Shown in pieces: positions 22,500-35,770 of a stretch of 64,000 nt of DNA. The first letter of the stretch is position 1; each line of letters opens with the position of its first letter. The notes beneath the pieces are model-generated. The model made no database searches. It was not told the origin of the DNA and saw only the letters and a list, made by a program, of their open reading frames with translations. A program made the translations under genes and the position numbers. Origin of the DNA: Dermatemys mawii (lineage: Eukaryota; Chordata; Testudines; Dermatemydidae); NCBI GenBank assembly GCA_007922305.1, contig ML677334.1:18522291-18586290 (forward strand), given 5' to 3'.

Positions 22500-22690
22500 A
22501 AGGGTGAAAATGAGCCAGTGCGGGCCAGTATGGCGTACCGGTAAGAACCCATACCAGCTGTATTCACCCCACATAACGTCCCTGCCCCTTTTGCATCCCC
22601 TACTGGAGGCCCTGCCAGTACAGACCCTACCACCAGGGCTGCTGACTGGGCAAAGGAAGGGCAGCACCATTAAAGGGCAACTGACAGGGG
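22500..22690. repeat. Fragment of hAT element D family
   Basis: AGGGTGAAAATGAGCCAGTG and GGCGTACCGGTAAGAACCC resemble the terminal part of 20598-21304 (GTGAAAG... ACTTACC.GTAC). Confidence 0.5.
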
Positions 22691-22699
22691 ATTGTACTC

Positions 22700-23885
22700 C
22701 ATATTGTTGATATATAATGGATTCTTGATCCCACCTATGATAAGAGAGACAAATAAGGCCTTTATAACCTTAACTTTGGAATAGCTGAACATCTTCACCG
22801 TTAGCATATGAGGCAGGACTGTTGTGCATTCTGTACATGCCTCTAGTTTTATAGAAAAGCTGTGTTGGAGCCTTTAAAAATTAGTATTGGTGCTTTTTTT
22901 TCAGTCCTTCCCCCTATAATAACCACCAACTTCTGAGAGGTGGAGGGACTAAAACAACATTAATATATATAAAAATTAAAAGTGTATTTTTTAAAAAAAT
23001 TATCCTGCAATATGAGTTAGGAGCGTAGTTGGCGGGTTTTTTATCAGCTATGTAACTTACCCATCATCTCCCTTCTTCACCTCTTCTTCCACCACTAAAG
23101 CATATGGAGCTGATCCCAGCTTCCTAACCCACCTACTCTAGTCCCTCCCATTCTCTGCTGAAGCCCTTAGTTCTCCCAACTGTTTACCCTGCATTCTCAG
23201 AAAGAGGCCACTAGGACATGGCCTAAGGGCCCACTTCATGACCAGCTAGAGAGGACTAGGGTGTGGCTTGAGGATCTATGCTACGGATAGTTAGTGAAGG
23301 CCACTCCCTCCTAATCTACGGAATAGAGGAGTGTTTTGCAGATCCTTTCACCCCTCCCACAGCTCAGGTGCCGTCAGGGCTGTCTCTACCACACCAGTAG
23401 AAGAGGCAGTTGCCTAAAAAAGCAGTAGCAAAATACGATAGGCTACAGCAAGCTTAGTGTGCCAGCAACTGTCAGCTTGGAGGAGTGAATGTTTTCAGTT
23501 GATGTGGTGCTGCAAAAAATCTGGTGCTGGGTGAAAATAAGAACATGGCTTTGGGGTAAATCGGAGAGATTCTACTTTCTAAGTGGTGGCTGACGGTATA
23601 TCTGGTGGTTCATAACATCTTTACCTTTTCATTGTTTAAGGGCTAAATATGTCATACTCAAGACATTAGGCAGGTGATCTCTGATTCAGGAGCCTGCTGG
23701 GAGGAAAACACAAATGTTTTGTGCTTAATTATTTTTCTTTTTAAAATGGCAATGGTTAAAGATTCCCCTGGCGGTCTAAATGCTAGAGGGCGTCCTGCTG
23801 GAGCTGGGTCTGTGGGCAGAATGCAGGGGAAACTATCAAAGGTGCATGAAAAATAAAAAGTATCAGATGGCTGCAAAAGAGAAGA
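22700..23885. other. Intergenic, no gene supported
   Basis: Pyrimidine-rich and AT-rich stretches without a recognised element or coding signal. Confidence 0.5.
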
Positions 23886-24059
23886 GCTTATCTACACCTG
23901 GAAAGGTACCGTTCTGAAACAGTTATCAGGAGTAACCCCCTGTGTGGACACTCTTATTCTGGAATAAGGGCATCCACATGAAGGCTCATACCTAAATAAG
24001 AATCAGGGAATAATTATTCTGGAATAGATTTTTTGGTAAACTTCCAAGTGCAGACAAGC
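23886..24059. mobile_element. Harbinger-like MITE
   Basis: 174 bp; GCTTATCTACACCTGGAA at the left and its complement with three mismatches at the right. Interior has paired GGAATAA and CATCCACATG motifs. Confidence 0.7.
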
Positions 24060-24713
24060 CCTAAAAGAAATTTATTTTATAGAGGTCATACTCGGGTGTC
24101 TGTCGGTCTAACTAAACTATTTGTAAAACAGGCCTTAGTCGAGCTATCTCCAGTACCAGACGAGAGATGGAGAGGGACATAAGAGGTTTTATGAAACCAC
24201 TCCAACCAGGAGCTGGGCCAGCACTTATCTTGAGTCTGGAAGATTTAATTTATGCCCAGCTGCCTATGATCCCGAGAATCTATTCCAATAGTTTAGGACT
24301 GCCAGATTACAGGAGTGCTGCAGCCATGCCTCCTTGCTAGGAGAGGGGTAGCAAAGAGCTCTGTGCCACATAGGGATTCCCATCCTGCACAGGAAGAATC
24401 AGTGCCACCAGGTTTCTTTGTAGTGTGAAGTGGCCAGAGCAGCCCTGAGAGTCATGCCTAGCTTATAGAATGTGTGTGTGCACACCATCCACACCAACAT
24501 GAACACAGAGCCCAAATAATTTTGTTTTAAACCTTTCAAAAAATCCAGGACAGAACCAGTTCAGCAATATCAAGATGCAGATTATATAAACAGCAATAAC
24601 AAAAAAGGGTGAGCTGTATGAATGGTTAATCTGACCACGTTAAGCTTTAAATCTCTTTATGGAGGAGCTTTTGTTAAATTAATTTTTTTAAATGTTGTCA
24701 TTATTCCTAGAGA

Positions 24714-24898
24714 GACATGGTGGGTGAGGTAATGTCTTTTATTGGACCTATTTCTGTTGGTAAGAGAAACAAGCTTTGGAGCTACAGGGAGCTCATCTTT
24801 AGGTCTGGGAAATAAGAGCTGTGTAGATCGAAAGCTTGTCTCTCTCACCAACAGAAGATGGTCCAATAAAAGATAAGATGGTAGAGGTAATGTCACTC
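24714..24898. repeat. Head-to-head inverted repeat of a turtle interspersed repeat
   Basis: Arms 24731-24776 (AATGTCTTTTATTGGACC...) and 24831-24875 (the complement, ...GGTCCAATAAAAGA) surround a ~54-base spacer. Both arms carry the ACAAGCTTT/AAAGCTTGT and TGTTGGT/ACCAACA motifs. Confidence 0.75.
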
Positions 24899-26804
24899 TG
24901 ACATCATGGGATCAACCCAGCTACAATTACACTGTCATTCTTCCTAAGCATTTTAATGTACAGCTGTCATCTTTAATTCCATCTTTTTTCTGAGGCTCTG
25001 ATTTCCATGTAAGAGAACTACGAGGGCTCCTACGTGTTTAATCTCACATGTTAAAAGTAGCTTCCTCTTAAGGTTGCAAAAGCACAAATTAGACATAACA
25101 CCCTTCTTTGGAAGTGTTCTCAGGATTGAAGGAAGTGGGCGTTCAGTGTTATATTAACTTTAAACCTATAATTAGTGTGATTTAAATCCTGGCCAGGTTC
25201 CAGTTGAGCTCAATATATTCTCCCTGCCTGAGTTCCCTGGCACATGCATTGGGACACAGTGAGCCTGATTCTCCAGACTGTTGCGTCTTCTTTGCACATC
25301 TCTGGTGGCATAGGGCTGCTGTTACAGTTCCTCTACCATTCCCCATAGCATAGAGGTGTGTCTGGGTGATCCCTAGCTACTGAAGTTGACTTGGTAAGCC
25401 TTTGATAGCGGGTGTAAACTGGTGTCTCTAACCCCAGGTTGATACACACCCACCCCCAGATCAAAAATCCTCTAAGATAACTTAATGCTACCTTTGTTGT
25501 CCGTGTCTGTTGTGCCTTCCCTCCCTTCATATGCACCAAGTATACCTCAGCTAGTCCAAAGGATCTTATCTAGTATTTTTTACTTGCTGTAAGAAACTGT
25601 TGTACAGTGTTCTTGGGTGCTGTTAAACAGTTGCCCGTAATCTACCACTGAAATGTTTTCATCTGTCTGTGGGAGTTGAGGACATTCCGTCCATCTCAGG
25701 ACATCCTCAGAACCTTGCAGGATCAATCCCAAAGTTTGTCAAGTGTTCTGACAAGAATGAAAGATCTTAGTATATATACATGTAAGAGATTATTATCACT
25801 GACTGTTTTTACCTGTTGTATGAAAATAAAACACTAAGGAGAGCGTGAGAAACAAAAAGGACAAATTAGCTCATTAGTCCAAGTGGCATAATGAACAGAG
25901 TTGCTTAACCCTTGGAAACAAAGTAAAATCACCATGAAGACTACTTATGTGTTCAGAAGATATAAAATGCAGTGGATATGCCTGTGGAAATATTGCCATA
26001 ATTACTTAATCAAAACCACAGCACTTCTGAAGCAGCTGTTAATGAGCAACACTAACTGTCAAGGCTATTTTCCACTCTGTGTGCATGGTTATTCCATAGG
26101 AACTTGGATGGTTATACAGCAGAGAACTGGAGGAATTATATGGGTTGAACACTTGACTATGGCTCTGTGGATATAATGCTACAACACTGTACAAGGTTTG
26201 TGACCTAGGGACCTCTTGATTCCAGGCAATCCCCTCGGTCAAGTATATGCACAATAATTCACCAAAGGGTGTCACACAAGGTGTCTACAGAGAACCAGCA
26301 GCCCACTGGTCATCATGATCATTCTGAAATATATTGAAGGATAAGATGTAAAATGTTATGTATCTATACTGAAAATTATCTTCTTAAGATAAGACAGGTC
26401 TCTATTTTTTTTAAAGTAGTAAGACAAATTACTGGTTTGTCTTTTACGAAATACCCGCCTCTCCTCACCAAAAGAGAGATGATGGCTTAGATCAAACAAA
26501 TGATGAGTTAGTTAATACAGAATTCAAAAGCCTTATAGCATCCTTAAATAAGTAATTAAACAAAAAACAATTTTTAAAATACCAGGCAGTCTGTATCTAA
26601 GCCTTGTGCCCTCCTAAAGTGAAATTTGCCCATCATGAAGAGACAGTTGTAGACCTTTTGTGAGTGAGGAAAAGCTCCATCTTCCAATCACAAAGACTAA
26701 AACACCAAAAAGGATATCATTGGCAGTAGAACTCAAACAGTGATGTTTAGCATTAGCAAACAATTACTCTTTACTAGCAATATATGGATTTGGCTCTGCT
26801 AGCT
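24899..26804. other. Intergenic, no gene supported
   Basis: AT-rich, short frames only; no domain, splice site pair or complete repeat recognised. Confidence 0.5.
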
Positions 26805-26990
26805 CTCAGTGTGATCCAGGGGATAGGACACTGTTCTGGGAGTCAGGACCCTTGGGTCCTATTCACAGCTCTTCCACTGATTTGCTTTGTGACACTGGAT
26901 ACCTCTCTCTGCTTCCATTTCTCCATCTGTAAAATGGAAATATTAACCTACTTTGAGAGCTAAAGATAAATTATAAGTAATTATTATTAC
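26805..26990 (+). repeat. MIR/CORE-type SINE
   Basis: GGGAGTCAGGACCCTTGGGT, CTCTTCCACTGATTTGCTTT and CTCCATCTGTAAAATGGAAA are the ordered MIR landmarks. Confidence 0.82.
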
Positions 26991-27794
26991 AGGGGGAACT
27001 GATAGCAGTCCCTACATTTAAGTTGCCTTATACTTTCCATTATAAAAGATTGAATTAGTGTGATTTTTTTATAAGAAGCTCTACCACCTGTTTACAGCAG
27101 ATCTTTTGCAATCCACTAATTAGAAAGCCCTCAAGCTAGGAAAGTAAATTTGTTTCCCCCTCTGTGAAATTCTGTTCAAGTTAACTGAGTTGTAAACTGT
27201 TTAAACTCACCATTTCCATGCTGTGGCATGCTTTCCTCAGGAAAATTTTGCCAGCATCTAAAATAATAAATGAAGATGAGCAATTCTAATGTAAGTCCAG
27301 GCCCACCCTGCCATCAAAGCAGCGATATCTACTGTACTGGAATGCCTGGGAACTGCCAGAACACTTGTATCAGAGGGGTCATAAGGGTGGAAGGAGAGCC
27401 TAACAAGCTGTTCCCCTACCTTTGGGGGCACTCCACAGGGCAGGAATTCTCCATATCCGGGGGAACAGAGGAGGAGAAAGCTGGGCCAGACTCCCACTAA
27501 TTACACCCTAAACCCAGCACATGGTGCCAGTGGCTCAAATTCTCTTACTGTGGGATAACAACCTTCTCTTGCTGTTAGCTAATGTAGTTAGTCCTGCACT
27601 TCTGAAGGAACCAGCCTGTGGTGAGGGTTCCAGATTCAGACTCTTTTGATGAATGAGAAGGAAATATTATAGTTGTACATAACAGAATTTGTTCTTATTT
27701 TTTTACTTTCTTAAAAAAAAACAACTAAGAAATTACCTGCAAAACAAACTGCTTTAAAAGAACATTATTTAGGCTGCAAAGGCAAACACTCAAA

Positions 27795-28279
27795 AGTAGA
27801 GATGGTTGCAAATTTGTCAATGGATAGTTTTTTCCCTCAGAAAATATAGTTTCATAAAAACTGAAATCTTATGCAGCAATGTGTTGAGTTTGACAAATTT
27901 TTCTCTGGAAAAATGGAAAAAAAAATTTAAACTTTCTCATTTCATTCTGATGATGTAAAAGAGACTCATTTTGATAAGGTAGAAGTAGTTCATTTTGGGT
28001 CAACATTTTGAGCCATTTTGTTTCATTTTTATATTCTCTTAATGTCATTTTAATAGAATATTATATCTCTTGATAGATGATTTAATATTGTATATTAAAA
28101 TGTTCTGACATTATCCATATGAAATATTTTGACATTATAGAAGCAAAACAGGTAAATGTTTCCTAATTAAAATTTTTCACAATTTCCATTCTGTGGGACA
28201 TTTCAAAACTTTGGCTTTTCATTCCAATTTGAACTAAAATTTTTTTTTCAAAATATCAGAATTTCCCACCAACTCTACT
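27795..28279. mobile_element. AT-rich MITE
   Basis: Ends AGTAGAGATGGTTG and CCAACTCTACT are imperfect inverted repeats. The interior is AT-rich with repeated AATTTT/AAAATT tracts, like 34840-35370. Confidence 0.6.
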
Positions 28280-29580
28280 GAAAAATTAAGAGATGTCTAT
28301 TTATGATTGTCCAGGCAATGTTGTTTCTGTCTCAGTTTACATATGCATTATGCAATAGCCTTTAATAACACAATCATATACTATTTTTCCCCTCAGGGCC
28401 CCTGTCTGATTCAGTGCACAGGATGGATGCACAAGCCACAATTAAGGTTGCATGGGCAACTGTCAATAGCATTTGCTAATTTTCAGGTTCTTGACATTAT
28501 GACCTAGATAACTTCCTTTTAATGTACATTTTGTGTATGTAATTATTATTAAAAGTCACCAGAGTACAATGAGAACAGGTGACCATTATTAGCTTAAAGC
28601 ATCAAACTGCCAAATTAAGGAGAAATGAGTAAAAGCAAGGGGGAAAAAGCCAGGGAAAAATGCATCAAACCAGGGTTTTACAGCCTAGACAAAAGGTGGA
28701 ACATGAATAACTGTCTAAGACTTCACCACAGTCAAAGATATATTTGTGTGAGACTAGAGAGAGCTATACTTTGTGTCTTACTATTTGCTTTGGTCTCATG
28801 CCCAAAAGGCCTGGTGCAAAAGTACAGCTAAAAATGAGACGTGAATCTCATTATTTGCTAAGGAGCTCGTCTTGTCTCCTGATTTATGTTGTTTGAGTAT
28901 TGGTTGGTTGGAGGTGGGAGGATTCTACTGGCAAGTAAAAGATATGCCTCTGATTTTCACCTGAGCCCTTTCCCCTTGATAAGTCTCTCACCAGGATGCC
29001 CACTTAATGTTAGCAGAGAATAGATTATACCTACTCAACTGACCAAAAATAATTTCTGATTTAGTGAAGCAGGATCAAGGTCCCTTTGACTTGTTACTTG
29101 ATATTGCTTGGCAATTTGACCATTAAAAAGCATAATCGCTTTCCCAAAGAACATCTTATTGGCTTTGTTCTGTTTGCAGTATGGGCTAGTTTCATTACAG
29201 AAAAGAAAGAAAGTGAAAACAGATATTTCACTGGAAAACAGTCACTAGAAACAAACTCTCTGTGTGTCCATTTTCATACCCCCACACAAAAGCTATTTAG
29301 GCTAAAAGAATCATCATTTCCCCCCTACAAAACATGTTTAATAAAATTAAATATCTGCGCATCTCTTAATAAATACCACAGAGCCAGCTTCTGCCACCTT
29401 TACTCAGACTGAACAGTACTTTATTTTGTGAGGCTTCCCAAATCAGATCCCACTGTGCACACACTTCCAACTGGTGAAAATAACTTTACAAGGTGTATAG
29501 CAATAGTGAATCAGGCTTGTAGAGTCTAGTCCTGCAACACTTGTTATTGGGCACAGGGCCAGAGGCAACAAAGTCCTTAA
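28280..29580. other. Intergenic, no gene supported
   Basis: Includes a 108-codon open frame at 29086-29412 with no recognisable domain and no exon context; nothing else seen. Confidence 0.5.
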
Positions 29581-29709
29581 GTGACAAAGAGTCCTGTGGC
29601 ACCTTAAAGACTAACTAAAACTAAGCTAACTAACTTTTAGTTAGTCTTTAAGGTGCCACAGGACTCTTTGTCACTTCTGCAATTCCAGACTAACACGGCT
29701 ACCCCTCTA
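29581..29709. repeat. Inverted pair of Penelope terminal-repeat fragments
   Basis: A 40-bp perfect inverted repeat: 29581-29620 and 29635-29674 with a 14-base loop. The second arm continues to 29709 with further terminal-repeat sequence (ATTCCAGACTAACACGGCTA), so these are two opposed pLTR fragments with no coding part. Confidence 0.92.
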
Positions 29710-29711
29710 AA

Positions 29712-29830
29712 GTCCTTAAGCATGTGCTTAAGTCCATCCATACCCAGCGAAGCTCTTAAGAGAATACTTAAGTCACAGGGACTTAAGCAGATGCTTAAAG
29801 TTAAGGACATGTTTAAGACTTGGAGCCATG
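29712..29830. repeat. CTTAAG-rich short repeat cluster
   Basis: Multiple copies of TTAAG.A..TGCTTAAG spaced by about 25-30 bases; resembles a short interspersed foldback family. Confidence 0.45.
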
Positions 29831-29940
29831 ATGCTAACTAATATGAGTGAGTAGTCCTGTTGACATCAATGTACCATTTGGTTCAATGAAACTAATCATA
29901 TTAGTCAAGCAGTGCATCCCGTGGAAAGAATTGGATCTTT

Positions 29941-30177
29941 AGGGCCTGATTCACTACCACCCTGGAACTAGATTAAGCTAATTCAGACCAAGAGAGTCCA
30001 TACATGGAGTTAATACTTGGAGTTAATGATGAATAGTTAATCCACTTTAAATTCACACCTTACTTTGTTCTGGATTGACTTTTACATGTAGACAAGCCCT
30101 TACTCCAGTTTTTATGCCAGTGTAACTCCACCCAGAACAGTGAGACAGTGCAGCAAGACAGTGGTGAATCAGGCCCT
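29941..30177. mobile_element. MITE with AGGGCCTGATTCAC ends
   Basis: 237 bp; AGGGCCTGATTCACTACCAC at the left and its complement GTGGTGAATCAGGCCCT at the right. The interior contains a second MITE-like piece (TACATGTAGACAAGCCC). Confidence 0.8.
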
Positions 30178-33100
30178 CGTAGTATAACTAATGAGTCGGT
30201 CTTTTAGCAAGCGGTATTAAAAACAGGACCTTTATGTCTTTAGGAAGTTTATGCAACATGTTGATCATCCAGTAAATGCACTTCCTTGCTATGGTTGCAA
30301 AAACAAATTCCAAACTCTGATAATATGGTTGACAAAGCTAAAAGAGCTAAGAGAAATTGAATGATTCATGGCTTGTATTAGACTAACAAATGCGCTATGT
30401 GAGAAAGACCTAGTGGGATGCATACATTTTTAATACATTTTATAACAATATATATGCTTATTAGAACTCATCAGCTATGTTGTCTCTACTGTATTCTATT
30501 CCCTTATCGTCTATATAGCTCTTTTAAATTAAATATTTCTGTCTGTCATAACTAAGGACCCATAGTTATGAATTATTACTAGTTAACAATTGCCCAGGCA
30601 TCAAGGCTATTTAGAAAACATAGGCCAGCGAAAGGAGAGAAAAAAGATCCCACAGTCTAATGGCAAGATTTCTTCAGACTCCCTGAGCTGCTGCAGTCTT
30701 TTTCAAGAGTGTACTGCTGAGGTACTGCTGAGCTAGAGAGATTTCCCGTTTTTCCCTGTCTGTGAATGAATTAATTAAAAAAATTTATATCAATTGTCAA
30801 AATATTATATGATGTGCCAGATAAAGTAATGAAAAATAGGGAACTTGACAGAATCTAATATTGTGATTAAATGAAGTTTATATGTATAAAAGGGAAGTCA
30901 ACTATAAGTGCTACAGCTTTGGGCAACATGCTGTAAACTTTAATGGCAGGGTTTACGACCTCATAGACAATCCGGTTAAGGCAGAAGTGGTTGTGTTTAT
31001 ATAGACTTTTTGTAGTATAAGTAATAAAGTGAAGAACAAATGCTAATACTTTTAATCAAGCATTCTTGCTATCAAGTTAATGGAATACACCTGTGCTGAA
31101 AGAGGCACTAAATAAAAAGGAACTGAAACTAAATAGAGTGATTACAAGGACACTTGATCACGGAGTAGAATAATCAAATATATAACTGTTTGCTTAATAA
31201 TGAACAGACTCAGCTCAGCCATATGTACCAAGGTCCCACCATTGTTGTTAAAACAAAGAGAACAAATATGGAAGATGTATATAGCTGTTCCAGCCTGCTG
31301 GAAAACAACAGTCTTTGAAGTGACTTTACATTTTATAATGGACTGTTCAAATAAGTTTAAAAGCATCAAAGAATATGGAAAGATTTTGTGTACATTGTTT
31401 AAACTTTAAACTGGACATTTCAGTAACTAGCAGAGCGTTGATGGAGAAATTGCAACTTGAGCAAGCATAACTGAAAAATTGAGCAAAGAACGCATCAGAG
31501 AGCGGGCTACTGAAAGTGACTTGCAAAAGTGAGTCACTGAACAGAGCAAGTCAATCAGTGTTCAATGTATGCCTCAAGATGTCACATACATCTCACTGAA
31601 AAAAAAAAAGCTATAAGTTAGTTTTAACAAACCAACATTTTAGCATTAGAGATGGACTGGCATGCAGACAAGAGCATATGCTTCAATTCTAAGCCAATGA
31701 AAAATCCAGATAAAAGGGAGATTGGATGGCTCAGCACATTTGTAAAGGGAGATAGAGCTTTTCATCTCTAGAATACTGGTTCAACTCTAACTCAGAGGTT
31801 AGTAGTGACTAAAAGTGACCCTCTGTTGTCTCTTGGATGGCCTGTGTAAAATGAGCTCTGTTGGTCTCAGAGTGATTCCCAGTGAACAGCTGTCCATATC
31901 TCAAAAACTACCATAACTGGACCTAATCTGCAGGCTCAGTAAAAACCTCTTAGACATTGAGTCACATGTGCAGGGTGGTATGGGGACACCTGTTCCCTCG
32001 AGTCTGTTACCGGGCATCAACAATTACTCAGCACTCTCTCTGGTGCCACACTTGCAGTCTGTGTCTAAATCTTCCTGTTTTTTCCTACACATCATCTCTA
32101 AGAGCCAACCTTTCCTCTCCAGCCACATGACTAAAACCTTATTCAATCCATCATTATTTTGCCCCCTGTGTTTAATATTTTTCTCCCATAATTGGCTGGC
32201 CCTGGTTCCTTTTTGGTCTCTTCCCCTCTTCAAGAACAGCTTATGCTTATTCTGGCATATTCCACATGAAATCATTTCAGATATATTGCCTATGGAAGGT
32301 GCTACAGGAATGACCTAGCACCAAGCAAGAGACACAGAAGACATTGCAGCATCATTTGCAAAAGTATTGCTTTTGAAGGCAGTTTTGTGCAGAAACAGCG
32401 TCAAAAGCAATGACTGCTCCCAGTAGAGTTTAAAAGGGTGGATAAGTCAATCCATGTATGCACCCGGGAACATAGTCCAATACTATCTCATTGGCAGAGC
32501 TCCAGCAACTGAGTTTACACTCTGCAATTACTTGTATACTTGCTGATTCTATTCCAGCAAGGTTCTCTGGTTATAGCTATAAGGTGGCCTTAGCGGGGAA
32601 ACACTATTATAGGGAGGGGTGTAAAAAAATACAAGGCCTCATCCTTGGGTCTTACAACCAATACATTTCCCAAGTCTGCCATTAAGGCCAATATCTTGAA
32701 CACTTTTCTTATTTAAACCACTGGAAAGACATTCAATAGTTAACATATACAATGCATTTAGGAGGTTGCAGAAGTATTATTAGATCCATTTCACAGATGG
32801 GAAAACCTAACACTTAATGTTATTAAACTGCACATCATAAATCGGCTTCACTGATTTTTCTGACGACTGCAAACTGATTTAAAAGAAAGACAAGTTTTCA
32901 CTTTTCCAGCACTTAAATTTTAAAAACTATGTACCTAGTTAAGGTTTTGCTGCAGCACTCACCACTACAGTATCTCAGTGCTTAAAAACACAAACTCCTG
33001 ATATGTTTTTTAGGGTATATTTTTTTGTTACTTCAACGGGGCTTTTCAAAGGCATTTAAGGGAGTTGAGCACCCAACTCCCTCTGAAATTTGTTAAGCTA

Positions 33101-33689
33101 GGCCTCTCTTTACAGATACCCATTGGGTTGAATACATTAACAACAGTTTAAAGAAGTCCATATTTCATAGGTATTGAAAGTCTCTACCAGAATGGGCAGA
33201 AAAGAGAAAAATATATTCCTGCAGAGTCTCTAAAATGAGAAAAGAAGAGAAAATAAAAACTGGACAGAATTTATGTTCAAACTGCTTCACAATGTTGATT
33301 ACTATTTCAAGTGGCAAAAATGAAATATTTGAAATGGCTTGAAACTAGAAAGAGTACACAAATCCACTCCCAAAAACTTGGAGAGCCTTTTTAAGGAGAG
33401 ATGCCAATGGTTTTGACATTAATACATTTTATTATTTTATTTAATTGATTAGACAGTGTTTTTCTATTTGATTTTTGCAATCTTTTCTCTGGGAGGCAAT
33501 ACAAATGGTTGTCAAGACAGATAAAAACTCCTCAGTGTGGAATATCTGTGTTTGATTATTGTCTTTTATTGATTTGTGGGGTAGCAGTACTGGATTCCAT
33601 GCTTGTCCAAATTTCTGATTTATAGCTTCTATCACAACTTTTTTTTCTGCTTAAGGAATTATTATTCAGATTATTGTAATTTGTTATTA
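30178..33689. other. Intergenic, no gene supported
   Basis: 3.5 kb of AT-rich DNA. Short frames (e.g. 31968-32318, 116 codons) carry no domain or splice support. A poly(A) run lies at about 31601-31611. No complete repeat recognised. Confidence 0.5.
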
Positions 33690-34075
33690 ATATAGTGCCT
33701 CAAAGTGAACGAGGCACTTTAGAGATCTAGACGATAAGACATGACCCCCTCCTGAACAACAGATGCTTTATTAATGTGGTCGCCTCTAGAAGCCCAACCA
33801 ATGTCGGGGCCCCATTGTGATTGCTACTATACAAATAAAGAGTGAGAGACAGTCACTGCCCAGATTATTTTAAAATCTAAATAGATAAAAGTGGCAAAAA
33901 GTGTGGGAAAGGATGTGCTATTGTCCCTGTTTTGCAGAAGGGGAACTGAGACAATGAGGGATTAAGTGACTTACCCAAGGTCCCCCAGGAAAAATCTGTA
34001 GCGGAACTAGGAATTGAACCCATATCTCTCGAGTCCTAGTCTAGTCATTGCAGTGGCCATTCAGAAAACAAAATT
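33690..34075 (-). repeat. Near full-length CORE/MIR-type SINE
   Basis: On the - strand it begins near 34060 with a tRNA/CORE head. Landmarks follow in order: GGTTCAATTCCTAGTTC (B-box-like), GGTAAGTCACTTAATCC, CAGTTCCCCTTCTGCAAAAC, then TGACTGTCTCTCACTC and ATCACAATGGGGCCCC. Both head and L2/L3-like tail are present, unlike most copies here, which are tails only. Confidence 0.72.
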
Positions 34076-34839
34076 TGAAATCCTCACGGTCTTCTTAAAT
34101 AAAGCCCTCATCTGATCCACGTACTTACAACAATAACAACAACAAAAGATTTTTGGTCCCAATCCCGCTCCTATTGAAGTCAATGATAAAATTTCTATTT
34201 ACTACAATAGCACAGAATCAGATCCTTTGTTTTCCTGCAGATGTCCTCAGGTGTTAACATTGTGGGAAGAGAAACAATGAAAAATGCAATGATATAAACT
34301 GAGGCCAACATTTTCAAATTGGGGTATCTAAAGTTTAGCTCCTAAATCCATATTTAGGCACCTTAAAAGTGGCCTGATTTTTTTTTCAGGGCCCAGAGGG
34401 ACCAATTAACTTTCATGAGAGCTGAAACGTTTGGCCAGAATTATTAACAGAATATTTTCCCAAGACCATCATAAAGCACCTGCAGCTCATTAAGGTCCAG
34501 TAAATGCCGAATATAATGAGGAAAGAAAAACAAATTGTGAATCAGAGAGACACATGGAGAAATTGCAGGAGCTCTGAAGTTAGTAGGGCTTGGATCATTT
34601 AATTGAGAGCCAGATGCAAAAGCTTGAAAGCATTGTTTTTTATTTTGCTTTTCTTAACATAAAAACTTTTTATTTAATGTATGAGTTTTTTGAAAAATTA
34701 TTCTGGTAGTTTATTAGCCGAGCTTCTTATTTCTTCACAGTCAATTGAAACTTATCAGCTCTCCACCTGCGTTGGAGTCCTGGAAAAAAGGACGTACTTA
34801 ACATGTACAGCTGGATGGACTATGATTTTTTGTTTGGTT
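34076..34839. other. Intergenic with foldback remnant
   Basis: A GATCCTGC-type foldback remnant lies near 34155-34220 and a CCTAAATCC/TTTAGGC piece near 34335. Otherwise unassigned. Confidence 0.45.
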
Positions 34840-35370
34840 TTTGTTTTGTTTTTTCCCTGTGCAAAATTTCAGCTTTTCAGCAAAAGATTAAAACCCCCAA
34901 ATTTTCAAACTCAAAAAGCAAAACCCCAAAATCTTAGGACTGAATTGAAAATTTCAGTTATGAAATGCTGCCATGGTGCCTCATGCCCCCATTCTACTCT
35001 AAGCACTGGAGTTTACTGGACAGACTATATGTGGTATAATGCACCACAGTCTAACCCGCTTAGTCAGCTGCTGTGGGACATCATGGGAGTCCCTGGCTGT
35101 GCTGACTCATGGGAGATGTAGTCTAGCAGGGGAATATAAGCCATAGAGAAGAATAGTGCATGAAACAGTGAAATTACAACTTCCATGAAGCGTGTTTCCA
35201 AACTTTAAACATTTGAAGCTGGTTTGGGCCAAACTTTTTTGGGTTTCAATGAAAAGTCAAATTTCCCATGGAAACCTGGCATTTAATGGCAAAAATTGTT
35301 CAGTGGAAACCCCAATTTTCTATCAAAAAACTATTTCAATGGAAATTTTTTGACCAGTTCTATTAACAGG
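34840..35370. mobile_element. AT-rich MITE, relative of 27795-28279
   Basis: Right part AAATTTTTTGACCAGTTCTA mirrors the terminal pattern of the family; a CATCATGGGAG/CTCATGGGAGATG internal region is present near 35080-35120. Confidence 0.5.
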
Positions 35371-35770
35371 TATTCCTGTCCCATCTGGCTCTTGTCTCTT
35401 CTGCATTCAGATCAGTTTGCTTCCTATTCCAAGTGGCCTGGGCAGCAGAAGCATTGAGAGCACAGGAGAGACAGGCTACCTGCTCTCATTTCCAGTGCCA
35501 GCCCACCTCAGTGGCTTAAAGAGGCTAGGAACAGCCACTACTAGGAAAGTTCCACTTTGCCCCTGTAGACCTGGGCTGGAGGAAGCATGCTCAATCTCTT
35601 AATAGGGACAGTGCATGCACAGTGTGGTCATCCATAGAAGCTGTGAGGGGATGCAACATGTTTGGTTGCTCTGTAGAGATGACATTTTCACAGTCTAGTC
35701 AGCACTAGGAGCTGAGACACGCCCAAGCATGCTTAATAAGGACAGAATCTTTGGCTATATTAGTTACTAA
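35371..35770. other. Intergenic, no feature seen
   Basis: No gene or repeat recognised. Confidence 0.45.

Noticed and set aside
29086..29412. 108-codon + strand frame
   Set aside because: No domain, no splice context, AT-rich composition; chance length.
29712..29830. CTTAAG-type spaced repeats resembling an array
   Set aside because: Spacing and units are irregular, no conserved repeat-spacer structure; a vertebrate dispersed repeat, not CRISPR.
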